A stretch of 64,000 bases of DNA from Chlorocebus sabaeus (GCF_047675955.1 NC_132925.1:21910688-21974687); one strand, 5' to 3'; positions 24,494 to 34,645 are shown, counted from the stretch's first letter. Numbers and translations: made by a program. The notes: generated by a model not told the origin, from the letters alone.

Positions 24494-25570
24494 AGAATTT
24501 GCTTTCTATCTGGAAAAGTGAAGGAAAAAAAAAATCATATTTCTACTTTATAATCATTGAATATTTTCTTCATTGGAAGAAGCCTTACAGATAAATATTA
24601 CTCCTTGGTAAATAAAGCAATTGCCATTATAATACATCTTGCGGAGAGGGATATCCAAACTAATACTCAATTTACCAGGTAATCTCAAATTTTGTTCAGT
24701 TGACATTTGTTGAAATTATTTTACTATTGTCTACTTCATGTTTTGAGTTCTGGCACAGAGGAATCACAGTATAAACACAATGTAGATTATATGTACAACT
24801 GAACAACAGATGTTAGGTAAACTTGTATTTTCAGCATTCTATAAAGTTATCCTGAGATAACAATTTTTTAAAAAATTAAAATTATTATAGCATATAGTCT
24901 ATTCACTTGTGACGTAGAGAGTTAGTGCTTACCAAACATTGTATATGTTTCCATTTATTTCCTAGCCTCTTTTGCCTTTTAAGTTGGGGCCACATGACTA
25001 GTTCTGGCCAGTGAATAATAAGTGGAAGAAATATTTGTTTCTTTTGGGCTAAGGCAAACTAGGAGGGGACATATTCTAGATGGTGCAAGCACAAGATGGT
25101 GGGACTCTGCCAGCCTGGGTTCCTAGGACACTATGTGCAAGACAATGTTCTACTGACCAGGGCTGGATGAGGAACTTGAGTAAGAAACAAACTTTTCAAG
25201 GTTTGAGAATTAAGGTGTTACTCCACCCAGCCCACCTTCTCTTAACTAATATAGCAGTTAAACAACAAATACCAAGTGTTAGGTAACTTGTAAATGTATT
25301 AAACAAATCAAATCTGAATTTCCTTCTCCTACTCCAGTGGTCTTTTGTGCTGGGGAAGACACCTGGTTCCTTGTTGAATGGCGGTGGAGACATCCTGCTA
25401 TTTCATCTTGAAGTCCTGACCCTGCGTGTGTGTCTGAACTGAGGCTGGAGATGACCAAACTCTTTAATACTGTACCTGTCCTGTCTGGCAGAATCTTGGT
25501 GGGTGCTGTTGCAAAGGGCAGGACTAGTGCTGGGGTTCTGCTCTTCCCCTTGCCTCCCTTTCTTGTCCAG
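24494..25570. other. Mostly unassigned; diverged old repeat possible at 24960-25270
   Basis: The part 24960-25270 (GGGGCCACATGACTAGTTCTGGCCAGTGA in two pieces; GCCAGCCTGGGTTCCTAGGA) recalls a widespread old interspersed repeat with 'tggccatgtgactagttctggccaatga', but I cannot name the family with confidence. No gene is supported. Confidence 0.35.
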
Positions 25571-25692
25571 AATAAGTGCCTACTCCTGGCTACTCAATCA
25601 TGTACACCAATGATCATGAGAAATGGGGTGCTTTTGGCACTCAATCATAATTGTTGGTGTACATGATTGAGTACTGAGAGCTGGCACTTATT
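25571..25692. repeat. Long near-perfect stem-loop
   Basis: The 5' arm is 25571-25610 and the 3' arm 25654-25692. The 20 bases at 25591-25610 (TACTCAATCATGTACACCAA) pair perfectly with 25654-25673. The outer 10 bases AATAAGTGCC pair perfectly with GGCACTTATT (25683-25692). Between them is a partly paired 10 by 9 internal loop. The terminal loop is 25611-25653 and contains a further partial copy (GGCACTCAATCAT). The size resembles a miRNA precursor or a small MITE, but no family is recognised and no expression can be inferred. Confidence 0.85.
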
Positions 25693-25729
25693 CTTTTTAT
25701 TAAAATCACCTGCAGTCTCTGGGTACTTT

Positions 25730-25990
25730 CAACAGAAATTATTAAATTTTAGCCTGACCTTCCAAACTCTTACGTCATCCTACCTTCTAAATCTCAGGTC
25801 TTACACAACCCTCCAAATCGATTTACTTGCCACTTCCTAGACATGTCTATGTTTTTATACATCTTTTAGTCATATCATGGCTTCTGTCTAAATGTCTTTC
25901 TTCCCTGCCATTCAAGTCCTACCCTGACTTCAAGGTGCAACACAAGTTTCACATTTTTTGATACCTTCTCTGAACCATGTTAAGCTTCTG
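25730..25990 (+). mobile_element. L2 3' region relic
   Basis: TCTTTCTTCCCTGCCATTCA and an ACCCTGACTTCAAGGTGCAACAC block follow the L2 order 'ctcttcccc...tcaaatgtcacctcc...gaggccttccctga'. Diverged. Confidence 0.45.
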
Positions 25991-27041
25991 AAAGATTAAC
26001 AATCCTTATCTTCATTTCTGAAATCCAGAAAGCTCTGAAAATGGAAAGCTTTTATTATTCATTAGCAAAACCTGGTCTGACTTGAAAAAATTTGGAGGAA
26101 AAACCTGAACTGAACTGATTTGGCTTTATTTATCATTTTTATCTGTGATTTTTGTCCCATGTAGTATATATATTCATGTTATGTTTGTGGGTGCTACCCT
26201 AGACTCTTCCGGGCTATAACATACAGTATTATCTGTCTAAAATCTGAAACATTCTGAGTTCATAAACTCATCTACTCCCAGAGATTTTAGAAACTCATCT
26301 ACCTTCAGGGATTTTGGTAATGAGATTGGTGCTTTGTTACTGCCCTTATGGAGAAATCACAGTATATCTGTGTTTTGATGTGCACATGTACCCTAGAACT
26401 TAAAGTATAATTTAAAAAAAAGAAATTTTATGATCTACTTGAATCTGCTTTAATAAACTGACTTCTGGCATTAGATTGAAATTTTTGATGATGAAAATAT
26501 TTCTTATCAGTGATTTGGGTATATGTTTTTACAAGTCATAAACTCAGATGCACAAAAATGCTTTGTCTTTAACTGTACTTAGCTTTTACCGCAAATTCCA
26601 TCTTCATCTGATGACAGGAAAGTTCAGGTAAAATCAGCTACATTAGTGACCACTCAGTCATTTAAGGTTTTAACTAAGTCAATTCAGGGAAATAAGCTTG
26701 AAATTCCTGCTCCAATTTTACAGTCCTTATTCTGCCTCTTCTGTCGGAGACACAGAAGCTTTCAGATGCTTCTCTACAGTGCTTTGGGACCCAGAATCCT
26801 GCCATTTTTTCTGCCTACACAGTTTTAACTCTACTGTTGTTAGACCATAGTCATGTAGGGTAAGCTGTTGAAACCTATACTTGGCTCTTTGTCTCCTTGA
26901 TCTACGCCTCAGGAAATGAGGCCCAGCTTTCAGAATACCCCAGATCTGAAACCCTGATCATTCCTCCCTACCCACTTCCAAGGGGTAGGAGTGGAGTCAA
27001 GGGCTGGGAATGCCCATGTCTCTCTGATTCCAGAAAAACTC
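25991..27041. other. Mostly unassigned, with a possible DNA-transposon relic and a micro-L1
   Basis: The part 26010-26330 (CTGAAATCCAGAAAGCTCTG; AATCTGAAACATTCTGAG) recalls an old medium-reiterated DNA-transposon-type repeat, low confidence. The very short L1 tail at 26379-26418 is listed separately. Nothing else recognised. Confidence 0.35.
26379..26418 (+). mobile_element. Extremely short L1PA 3' end (about 35 bp plus A-rich tail)
   Basis: TGTGCACATGTACCCTAGAA followed by CTTAAAGTATAATTTAAAAAAAAG is the last part of an L1PA 3' UTR with its A-rich tail; the same string ends the L1PA at 15755. It lies in unrelated sequence, so it is best read as a severely 5'-truncated L1 insertion. No clear target-site duplication is seen. 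Confidence 0.75.
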
Positions 27042-27349
27042 TTTTTTTTTTTTTTTTTTTTTTTTGAGACGGAGTCTCGCTCTGTCGCCCAGGGTGGAGT
27101 GCAGTAGCCGGATCTCAGCTCACTGCAAGCTCCGCCTCCTGGGTTCCCGCCATTCTCCTGCCTCAGCCTCCCGAGTAGCTGGGACTACAGGTGCCCGCCA
27201 CCTCACCCGGCTAGTTTTTTGTATTTTTTTTAGTAGAGACGGGGTTTCACCGTATTAGCCAGGATAGTCTCCATCTCCTGACCTCGTGATCCACCCGTCT
27301 CGGCCTCCCAAAGTGCTGGGATTACAGGCTTGAGCCACCGCGCCTGGCC
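27042..27349 (-). mobile_element. Young AluY with Old World monkey-type variants, antisense
   Basis: Low divergence, with a long T-run, both monomers, and flanks TCCAGAAAAACTCT (27029) and TCCAGAAAAATTCT (27351) as a target-site duplication with one difference. On the plus strand it reads CCGGCTAGTTTTTTG, CACCCGTCTCGGCC and ACAGGCTTGAGCCACCG. The human AluY consensus has ctaat, cccgcctcgg and aggcgtgagc at those points. I recall the combination as typical of cercopithecid AluY lineages. This is the main species clue in the window. Confidence 0.9.
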
Positions 27350-27494
27350 CTCCAGAAAAATTCTTAATCAACTAACTTTTATCCTCCTCTTCAAATGACT
27401 AGGCAAGGATTCTTCTAAACTTCTTTTAATGCTGATAACTTTTTTTTTGATATTTTAAAAGTCACATTTCACATGTCATTCTGTATAGAGCATA
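27350..27494. other. Short unassigned spacer
   Basis: AT-rich, with no feature beyond the right target-site duplication of the preceding Alu. Confidence 0.4.
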
Positions 27495-27914
27495 GATTTA
27501 TTTATTTATTTATATTTATTTATTTATTTATTTTTTAACTTTGGTTTTAGGTTCGGGAATACATGTGCAGGTTTGTTATATAGGTAAACTTGTGTCATGG
27601 GGGTTTGTGGTACAGATTATTTCATCACCCAGGTACTAAGCCTAGTACCCAGTAGTTATTTTTTCTGCTCCTCTTCCTCCTCCCACTCTTCACCCTTACA
27701 TAGGCCCTAGTGTCTGTTGTTCCCTTCTCTTTGTTTATGAGTTCTCATCATTTAGCTCCCACTTACAAGTAAGAACATGTGGTATTTTGTTTTCTGTTCC
27801 TGCGTTAGTTTATTAAGGATAATAGTCTCCACATCCTTCCATATTTCTGCAAAAGACATGATCTCATTCTTTTGTATGGCTGAATAGTATTCCATGGTGT
27901 ATATGTATCACATT
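27495..27914 (-). mobile_element. 5'-truncated L1P 3' end, antisense
   Basis: It begins with a (TTTA)n poly(A) remnant (27495-27537), then antisense L1 3' UTR (TTTAGGTTCGGGAATACATG) and the end of ORF2 (GAATAGTATTCCATGGTGTA). It breaks off near 27914, immediately before the 3' end of a second L1 in the same orientation. Confidence 0.85.
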
Positions 27915-28718
27915 TTCTTTTACTTTAAAAACTTTGATTTTAGGTTCAGGGGTTCATGTGAAGGTTTGTTACATAAGTAAACACATGTTATGGGGGTTTG
28001 TTCAGATTATTTTATCACCTAGGAATTAATCCCAGTACCCAATAGTTACCTTCTCTGTTCCTCTCCCTACTCTGATATCCTTCACCCTCAAGTGGACCCC
28101 AGTGTTTGTTGTTTCCTCGTTTGTGTTCATGAGTTCTCATCATTTAGCCCTTACTTATAAGTGAGAACACGTGGTATTTGGCTTTCTGTTCCTGAATTAG
28201 TTTGCTGAGGATAATAGCCTCCAGCTTCATGCATGTTTCTGCAAAAGACGTGATCTTGTTCTTTTTTATGGCTGCATAGTATTACATGGTGTATATATAC
28301 CACATTTGCTTTATTCACTCTGTCACTGATGGGCATTTAGGTTGATTCCATGTCTTTGCTATTGTGAACAGTGCTGCAATGAACATTCAAGTGCATGTGT
28401 CTTTATGGTAGACTAATTTGTATTCCTCTGGGTATATATTCAGTAATGGGATTGCTGAGTTGAATGGTAGTTCAACTTTTAGCTCTTTGAGAAATTGCCA
28501 TACTGCTTCCACGATGGTTGAACTATTAATAATTTAGATTCCCACCAACATTGTGTAAGTGTTCCCTTTTCTGTGCAACCTCTCCGGCATCTATTTTTTG
28601 ACTTTTTAATAATCACCACTCTGGTATGAGATGGTATCTCAGTGTGGTTTTTGATTTGCATTTCCCTAATGATTAGTAATATTGAGCTTTTTTTCATATG
28701 CTTGTTGGCTACATGCAT
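27915..28718 (-). mobile_element. L1P (L1PB/L1MA-age), 3' segment part 1, antisense
   Basis: A second antisense L1 3' end: TTTAGGTTCAGGGGTTCATG, then TAAGTGAGAACACGTGGTAT, ATGGGATTGCTGAGTTGAAT and upstream ORF2 sequence to 28718. The element continues at 29102 after the MSTA/THE1-type LTR. Small minus-strand open frames here (61 and 121 codons) are broken ORF2 or cross the LTR boundary and are not genes. Confidence 0.85.
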
Positions 28719-28723
28719 GTCTT

Positions 28724-29096
28724 TGATATGGTTTGGCTGTTTCCCCACCCAAATCTCATCTTGAATTGTAGTTGCCATAATCTCCACATGTTGTAGGAGG
28801 GACCCAGTGGGAGGTAATTGAATAATGGGGGCAGTTACTTTCATGCTGTTCCTGTGATAGTGAGGGAGTTCTCATGAGATCTGACGGTTTTATAAGGGTA
28901 TATTTTCCCCTTTTGCTCAGCACTTCTTCTGCTGCCATGTGAAGAAGGACATGTTTGCTTCATCTTCCACCATGATTGTAAGTTTCCTGAGGCCTCCCCA
29001 GCCATGCTGAACTGTGAGTCAACTAAATCTTTTTCCTTTATAAATTACTCAGTCTCAGGTATGTCTTTATTGGCAGTGTGAGAATTGTCTAATACA
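28724..29096 (+). mobile_element. Solo MSTA/THE1-type LTR
   Basis: 373 bp, starting TGATATGGTTTGGCTGT and ending with a TAATACA end. It is flanked by the 5-bp duplication GTCTT (28719-28723 and 29097-29101) inside the L1. The CCTGAGGCCTCCCCAGCC block is typical of MSTA. No internal sequence is present, so this is a solo LTR. Confidence 0.9.
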
Positions 29097-29101
29097 GTCT
29101 T

Positions 29102-29800
29102 TTTTTGAAAAGAGTCTGTTCATATCCTTTGGCCACTTTATAATGTTTGTTTTTCTCTTGTAAATTTGTTTAAGTCCTTATAGATATTGGATATTAATTA
29201 GACCCTTGTCAGATGCATAGTTTGCAAATATTTTCTCCCATTCTGTAAGTTGTCTGTTTACTCTGATGACAGTTTCTTTTGCTGTGCAGAAGTTCTTTAG
29301 CTTAATTAGATCTCATTTGTCAATTTTTGCTTTTGTTGCAATTGCTTTTGGTGTCTTTGTTATTAAATCTTTGCCCATTCCTATTCCAGGATAGTATTGG
29401 CTAGGTTGTCTTCCAGGGTCTTCATAGCTTTGGGTTTTACATTTCATTCTTTAATCCATCTTGAGTTAATTTTTGTATATGGTGTAAGCAAGGGGTCCAG
29501 TTTGAATCTTCTGCATATGGCTAGCCAGTTATCCCAGCACCATTTATTGAATAGGGAGTCATTGTTTGTTTTTGTCAGCTTTGCTGAAGATCAGATGGTC
29601 AGAGGTGTGTGGCCTTATTTCTGCACTGTCTATTCTGCTCCATTGACCTATGTGTGTTTTTGTACCAGTACCATGCTGTTTTGGTTACTGTAGCCCTGTG
29701 GTATAGTTTGAAGTTGGGTAACATGATACCTCTAGCTTTGTTCTTTTTGCTTAGGATTGCCTTGGCTGTTTGAGCTTTTTTTTTTTGGTTCCATATGAAT
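29102..29800 (-). mobile_element. L1P 3' segment part 2 (ORF2), antisense
   Basis: Continuation of the antisense L1 from 28718. Landmarks include GATATTGGATATTAATTAGA and TCTGCTCCATTGACCTATGT, ending at TTGGTTCCATATGAAT. That last piece is the antisense of the ORF2 sequence ttcatatggaaccaaaaaag. The frame is broken throughout. Confidence 0.85.
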
Positions 29801-29805
29801 ACAAA

Positions 29806-30168
29806 TTAATATGGTTTGGCCCTGTGTCCCCACCCAAATCTCATCTTGAATTATACTCCCATAATTCCCATGTGTTATGGGAAGGACCTGGTGGGAGATA
29901 ATTGAGTCATGGGGGTGGTTTCTCCCATACTGTTCTCATGGTAGTGAATAAGCCTGATGAGATCTGATGGTTTTATAAGGGGAAACCCTTTCACTTGGCT
30001 CTCATTCTCTCTCTTGCTGCTGCCATGTAAGAAGAGCATTTCCCCTTCCACCATGATTGTGAGGCCTCCCTAGTCACATGGAACTGTAAGTCCATTAAGC
30101 CTCTTTCTTTTGTAAGTTGCCCAGTCTCAAGTATGTCTTCATCAGCAGCATGAAAACAGATTAATACA
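29806..30168 (+). repeat. THE1 5' LTR
   Basis: It starts TTAATATGGTTTGGCCC (the usual start is TGATATGG) and ends ATTAATACA. The middle (about 29980-30040, TATAAGGGGAAACCCTTTCA, TTGGCTCTCATTC) is the 'cttggctctc' subtype and differs from the 3' LTR. Confidence 0.85.
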
Positions 30169-31740
30169 ATAAACTAGTACCAGTAGAGTGGGATGCTGCT
30201 GAAAAGATAACCGAAAATGTGGAAGTGACTTTGAAACTGAGTAACAGGCAGAAGTTTGAAAAATTTGAAGGGCTCAGAAGATGACAGAAAATTGTGGAAA
30301 AATTTGGAACTCCTTAGAGACTTGTTGCATGTCTTTGACCAAAATGCTGATAATACTATAGACAATGAAATCCATGCTGAGGTGGTCTCAGATGGAGATG
30401 AGGAACTTGTTGGAAATTGGAGCAAAGGTGACTCTTACTCTGTTTTAGCAAAGAGACTGGTGATATTTTGCCCCTGCCCTAGAGACTTGTGGAACATTGA
30501 ACTTGAGAGAGATGATTTAGGGTATCTGGTAGAAGACATTTCTAAGCAGCAAAGCACTTAAGAGGTGACTTGGGTGCTATTAAAGGCATCCAGTTTTAAA
30601 AGGGAAACAGAGCATAAAAGTTTGGAAAATTTGCAGCCTGACAATGAGATAGAAAAGAAAATCCTATTTTCTGAGGAGAAATTTAAGCTGGGTACAGAAA
30701 TTTGCATAGGTAATGAGGAGCCAAATGTTAATCCCCAAGACAATGGGGAAAATGTCTCTAGGGGATGTCAGAGGTCTTCTTGGCAGCCCCTCCCATCACA
30801 GGTCCAGAGGCCTAGTTGGAAAAAGTGATTTTGTGAGCTGGGCCCAGGGTCCCCATGCTGTGTGCAGCCTAGGGACTTGATGCCCTGCGTCCCAGTTGCT
30901 CCAGCAGTGGCTGAAAACATAGAGCTCAGGCCGTGGCTTCAGAGGGTGCAAGCCAGAAGCCTTGGCAGCTTCTAAGCAGTGTTGAGCCTGCCAGTACACA
31001 GCAGCCAAAAACTGGGGTTTGGGAACCTCTGCCTGGCTTTCAGATGATGTATGGAAATGCCTGGATGTCCAGGAAGAAGTTTGCTGCGGGGGTGGTGCTT
31101 TCATGGAGAACCTCTGCTAGGGTAGTGTGGAAGGGAAATGTGCGGTTGAAACCCCCACACAGAGTCCCTGCTGGGGCACGGCCTAGTGGAGCTTTGAGAA
31201 TAGGGCCACCTTCCTCCAGACCCCAGAATGGTAGATCCACTGACAGCTTGCACTGTGCACCTGGAAAAGCCACAGACACTCACCACAAGCCCATGAAAGC
31301 AGATAGCAGGGAGGCTATACCCTGCAGAGCCCAGGGGCAGAGCTGCCAAAGACCATGGGAACCCACCTCTTGTATCAGCGTGACCCGGATGTGAGACATG
31401 GATTCAAAGGAGATCATTTCGGAACTTTAAGATTTGACTGCCCTGCTGGATTTTCGACTTGCATGGGTCCTGTAGCCCCTTCATTTTGGCCGCTTTCTCC
31501 CATTTGGAATGGCTGCATCTACCCAATACCTGTACCCTCATTGTATCTAGGAAATATTTAACTTGATTTTGATTATATAGACTCCTAGGCAGAAGGGACT
31601 TGCCTTCTCTCAGATGAGACTTTGGACTGTGGACTTTTAAGTTAATGCTGAAATAAGTTATGACTTTGGGGGACTGTTGAGGGGTCATGATTGGTTTTGA
31701 AATGTGAGGACATGAGATTTGGGAGGGGTCAGAGGCAAAA

Positions 31741-32083
31741 TGATATGGTTTGGGTATGTCCTCATCCAGATCTCATCATGAATTCCCACATGTTGTGGGT
31801 GGGACCTGTTAGGAGGTAACTGAATCATTGGGGCAGGTCTTTCCCATGCTGTTCTCATGATAGTGAATAAGTCTCATGAGATCTGATGGTTCTGACAAAG
31901 GGAGTTTCCCTGCATAAACTCTCTGCCTGCCGCTATCCATGTAAAGATGTGACTTGCTCCTCCTTGCCTTCCACCATGATTGTGAGGCCTCCCCAGACAT
32001 GTGGAACTGTAAGTCCACTAAACCTCATTTTCTTCCCAATCTTGGGTATGTCTTTATCAGCAGTCTGAAAACAGACTAATACA
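31741..32083 (+). repeat. THE1 3' LTR
   Basis: It starts TGATATGGTTTGGGTATG. It lacks about 18 bases near its start compared with the 5' LTR, and in the middle reads GGGAGTTTCCCTGCATAAAC and GACTTGCTCCTCCTTGCC, a different THE1 subtype pattern. The termini and the CACCATGATTGTGAGGCCTC core match the 5' LTR well. Confidence 0.85.
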
Positions 32084-32748
32084 CAAACCCACAGCCAACA
32101 TCATACTGAATGGGCAAAAGCTGGAAGTATTCCCCTCGAAAACCAGCACAAGACAAGTATGCTGTCTTTCATCACTCCTATTCAACACAGTGCTGGAAGT
32201 CCTGGTGAGAGCAATCAGGCAAGAGAAGGAAATAAAGGGCATCTAAATAGGAAGAGAGGAATTCAAACTATCCCTGTTTGCAGATGATACGATTCTTTAT
32301 CTAGAAAACCCCATAGTTGATAAACAATTGCTCCTTCAGTTGATAAACAATTTCAGCCAAATTTCAGGATATAAAATCAATGGACAAAAATCACCAGCAT
32401 TCTGTACACTGACAACAGCTAAGCCAAAAGCCAAATGAGGAATGCAGTCCCATTCATGACTGCCACAAAAGAGAAAATAAAATAAAATAAAATAAAATAA
32501 AATAAAATAAAATAAAATGCCTAGGAACACAGCTGAGAAGGGAGGTGAAAGATCTCTACAATGAGAATTACAAAATAACTGCTCAAAGAAATCAGAGATG
32601 ACACAAACAAATGAAAAAACATCCCATGCTCATGGGTGGAAAGAATTCATATCATTAAAATGGCCACACTGCCCAAAGCAATTTACAGATTCAATGCTGT
32701 TTCTATCAAACCACCAGTTTCATTCTTCACAGAGCTAGACATGGATTT
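32084..32748 (+). mobile_element. Inverted 5' segment of the same L1P (ORF2 RT region)
   Basis: Sense-orientation ORF2 from ACAAACCCACAGCCAACATC to CATTCTTCACAGAGCTAGA. In L1 coordinates this ends a few tens of bases upstream of where the antisense segment at 29800 starts. The orientation and order (outer end is the 3' side of this piece, inner end its 5' side) are those of an in-place 5' inversion. It contains a FADD-type RT motif region (CTGTTTGCAGATGATACG) and many stops. Confidence 0.8.
32474..32518. repeat. (ATAAA)n microsatellite
   Basis: About eight to nine tandem ATAAA units inside the inverted L1 segment, at a place where L1 normally has a single GAGAATAAAATACC. This is a pentanucleotide expansion. 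Confidence 0.9.
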
Positions 32749-33403
32749 ATGAAAGTCTACTTTGAGCCTTAGTATATGTGTAACTAAAACAAATGCAACT
32801 CAAATTCTTTGTTCTCTGGCTGTGTAAAGTTTTGGTACTGACCCTGAGGCATGAATGTTATCTGACTCATTGGTAAAGGCCAGAAGACAAAGAATAGGTG
32901 GGAAGTACCTAGCTAATATATGAGAATTTCATTCTACTACAGGTGTACTCTCATTTGGCATCATTCAAACCTCAAACTGCCTCCTATGCAAAGGTAGAAG
33001 TTGTGTTTGTCCTTGTGTAAGTGCTTTTTGAACTGGCTTCCAGAAGGAGCGTAGAGGATGCTGTTAGGCCAGGATTTCTCTCCTCACTCATCTTACCCAT
33101 GCCAGATTCATATATTCATCATGCACATATTTAGTCAAAACAGTTCAACCTTTTATGTTTTTAAAATATATTGTGGAGCTGTATGTAATCTAATTTAAAT
33201 AAAGCATGCTGCTAAGAAAAATACTTTGAAAACTTGTTGTATCTCAATAGGATTATACAAATGATTTTCCAAACACCCAGATCCACTTGGGAATTGATTT
33301 CACCTGTATGCTATCACTACTTAACTGCAATCAGCTCCTACTTTTAGCTATGAGTAAACAATTCATCCAGGATTTTCTAACTTATGATGAAATCCTTCAA
33401 GTA
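32749..33403. other. No feature recognised
   Basis: Unassigned AT-rich sequence between the inverted L1 and the Tigger-like element. Confidence 0.4.
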
Positions 33404-34264
33404 CAGTAAGTCCTCACTTGACCTTGTTGATAGGTTCTTGGAAATTGTGACTTTAAATGAAACAACACATCATGAAACCAATTTTACTAGAGGCTAATTG
33501 ATATAAACAAGAGTTAAGTTCCTATGGCATATTTCTGGTAACAAAAACATCACCAAACTTCTGACCCAAAACACTTCTAATATCAACCATTGAAATAAGT
33601 GTGAGCTATACATACATTTAAGAAAGATTAATAAAAACAACTCAGATAATTATGTACCCAATTTTTGGTGAATCAGTGAGTGATGGCAGTCTTCGTGGTG
33701 GTGAGTTAAATCAAGGAATAAATGTCTGTAAAGTAAAAATGGTGAAGAGCATCTCCTCCCACCACACGGTTCAAACACAATTACAAATATTCATACCACA
33801 TCATTTATTGTCATGCGTTTGCATGATTATCATAGACTTTATGAATTTTAAAAATTGTTTTATTTATTTCATTACAAGTTTGTATTTGACAATAACTTGT
33901 TTTCATTTATTTATTTTGCAACCCGCGTATTCCAGTTCAGAGTCGTAGGTGGCCTGGGAGACTATCATGGGGTAGCTCAGGGGGCAAGGTGGGAACCCGT
34001 CCTGGAGTGGACGCCATCCCATCACGGGGCACACTCATACACCTACCCACATTCTGTCTAGGACAATTTAGATATACCAATGGACCTAATGTCTTTGGGA
34101 TGTAGGAGGAAACCGGAGACCCTGGAGAAAACCCAGGCAGGCCTGGTGAGAACATGCAAACTCCACACAGACAGTGATCCCTGCCAGGAATTGATTTTTC
34201 TTTTTCTCATAAACATTATAAGAAAACTGTGTTGAATAAAAACACATGATTCGAGGACCTGTTG
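33404..34264. mobile_element. Tigger-like (TcMar) DNA transposon, non-autonomous
   Basis: The ends CAGTAAGTCCTC (33404) and GAGGACCTGTTG (34253-34264) form inverted terminal repeats, each next to TA, as expected for a mariner/pogo target. Body segments such as TTGATAGGTTCTTGGAAA and GAGTTAAGTTCCTATGGCAT match a repeat I remember from primate genomes, but I am unsure of the family name. The inner block 33925-34180 is much more GC- and CpG-bearing than the flanks. Open frames (up to 98 codons at 33652-33948) show no transposase motif. Confidence 0.6.
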
Positions 34265-34645
34265 TACTCATTTATGATGCCAGTATGTTTCAGCTCTGGG
34301 GAGTATAATTTCAAAAGGCCTGGCAGACAACTTCCTCCATTCCTTACAATGCTTGCTCCCCGCATAACATTAAAAATCTTCGGTTGTTTGTAGGGCCTAG
34401 GGTAAAAAAGCTTTATTTATTATTTCCACTGTTACCCCTTTCCTTTTTGGAGACACAGAGAGAATGAAAATAAAAAGCCTTTCCCATGCTCACGTGAACA
34501 TTTCCATTTCTGCTGGCTAAGAATAAACAGGGACCGTTTGGTTGTTTTGGCTAATTACAGTGTAACTACTTACACACTCCTCTTTTGTCACCTGTAGTCT
34601 TGAAACTACTCTTCCTTCTTTTATTGCTCTCCAATCTTGTCTACT
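34265..34645. other. No feature recognised
   Basis: Unassigned AT-rich sequence. Confidence 0.4.

Larger units (their letters stand above)
29806..32083 (+). mobile_element. Complete THE1 element (LTR - internal - LTR)
   Basis: A MaLR (ERVL-type) retrotransposon: 5' LTR 29806-30168, internal region 30169-31740, 3' LTR 31741-32083. ACAAA occurs next to both ends (29801-29805 and about 32083-32087, sharing a terminal A), so both LTRs belong to one insertion. The internal region matches the THE1 internal sequence I know (GGCTGAGGTGGTCTCAGATG-like near 30377; a CCAAATGTTAATCCCCAAG block near 30721). No long intact reading frame survives; the longest is 153 codons at 30933-31394, in the GC-richer part, with no retroviral domain. 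MaLR elements depend on proteins supplied by other elements. Confidence 0.9.

Noticed and set aside
28479..28844. 121-codon minus-strand frame
   Set aside because: It runs from antisense L1 ORF2 into the MSTA/THE1 LTR, so it is a chance fusion across an insertion boundary.
30933..31394. 153-codon frame as a host or retroviral gene
   Set aside because: It lies in the GC-richer part of the THE1 internal region, overlaps long frames on the other strand and shows no domain.
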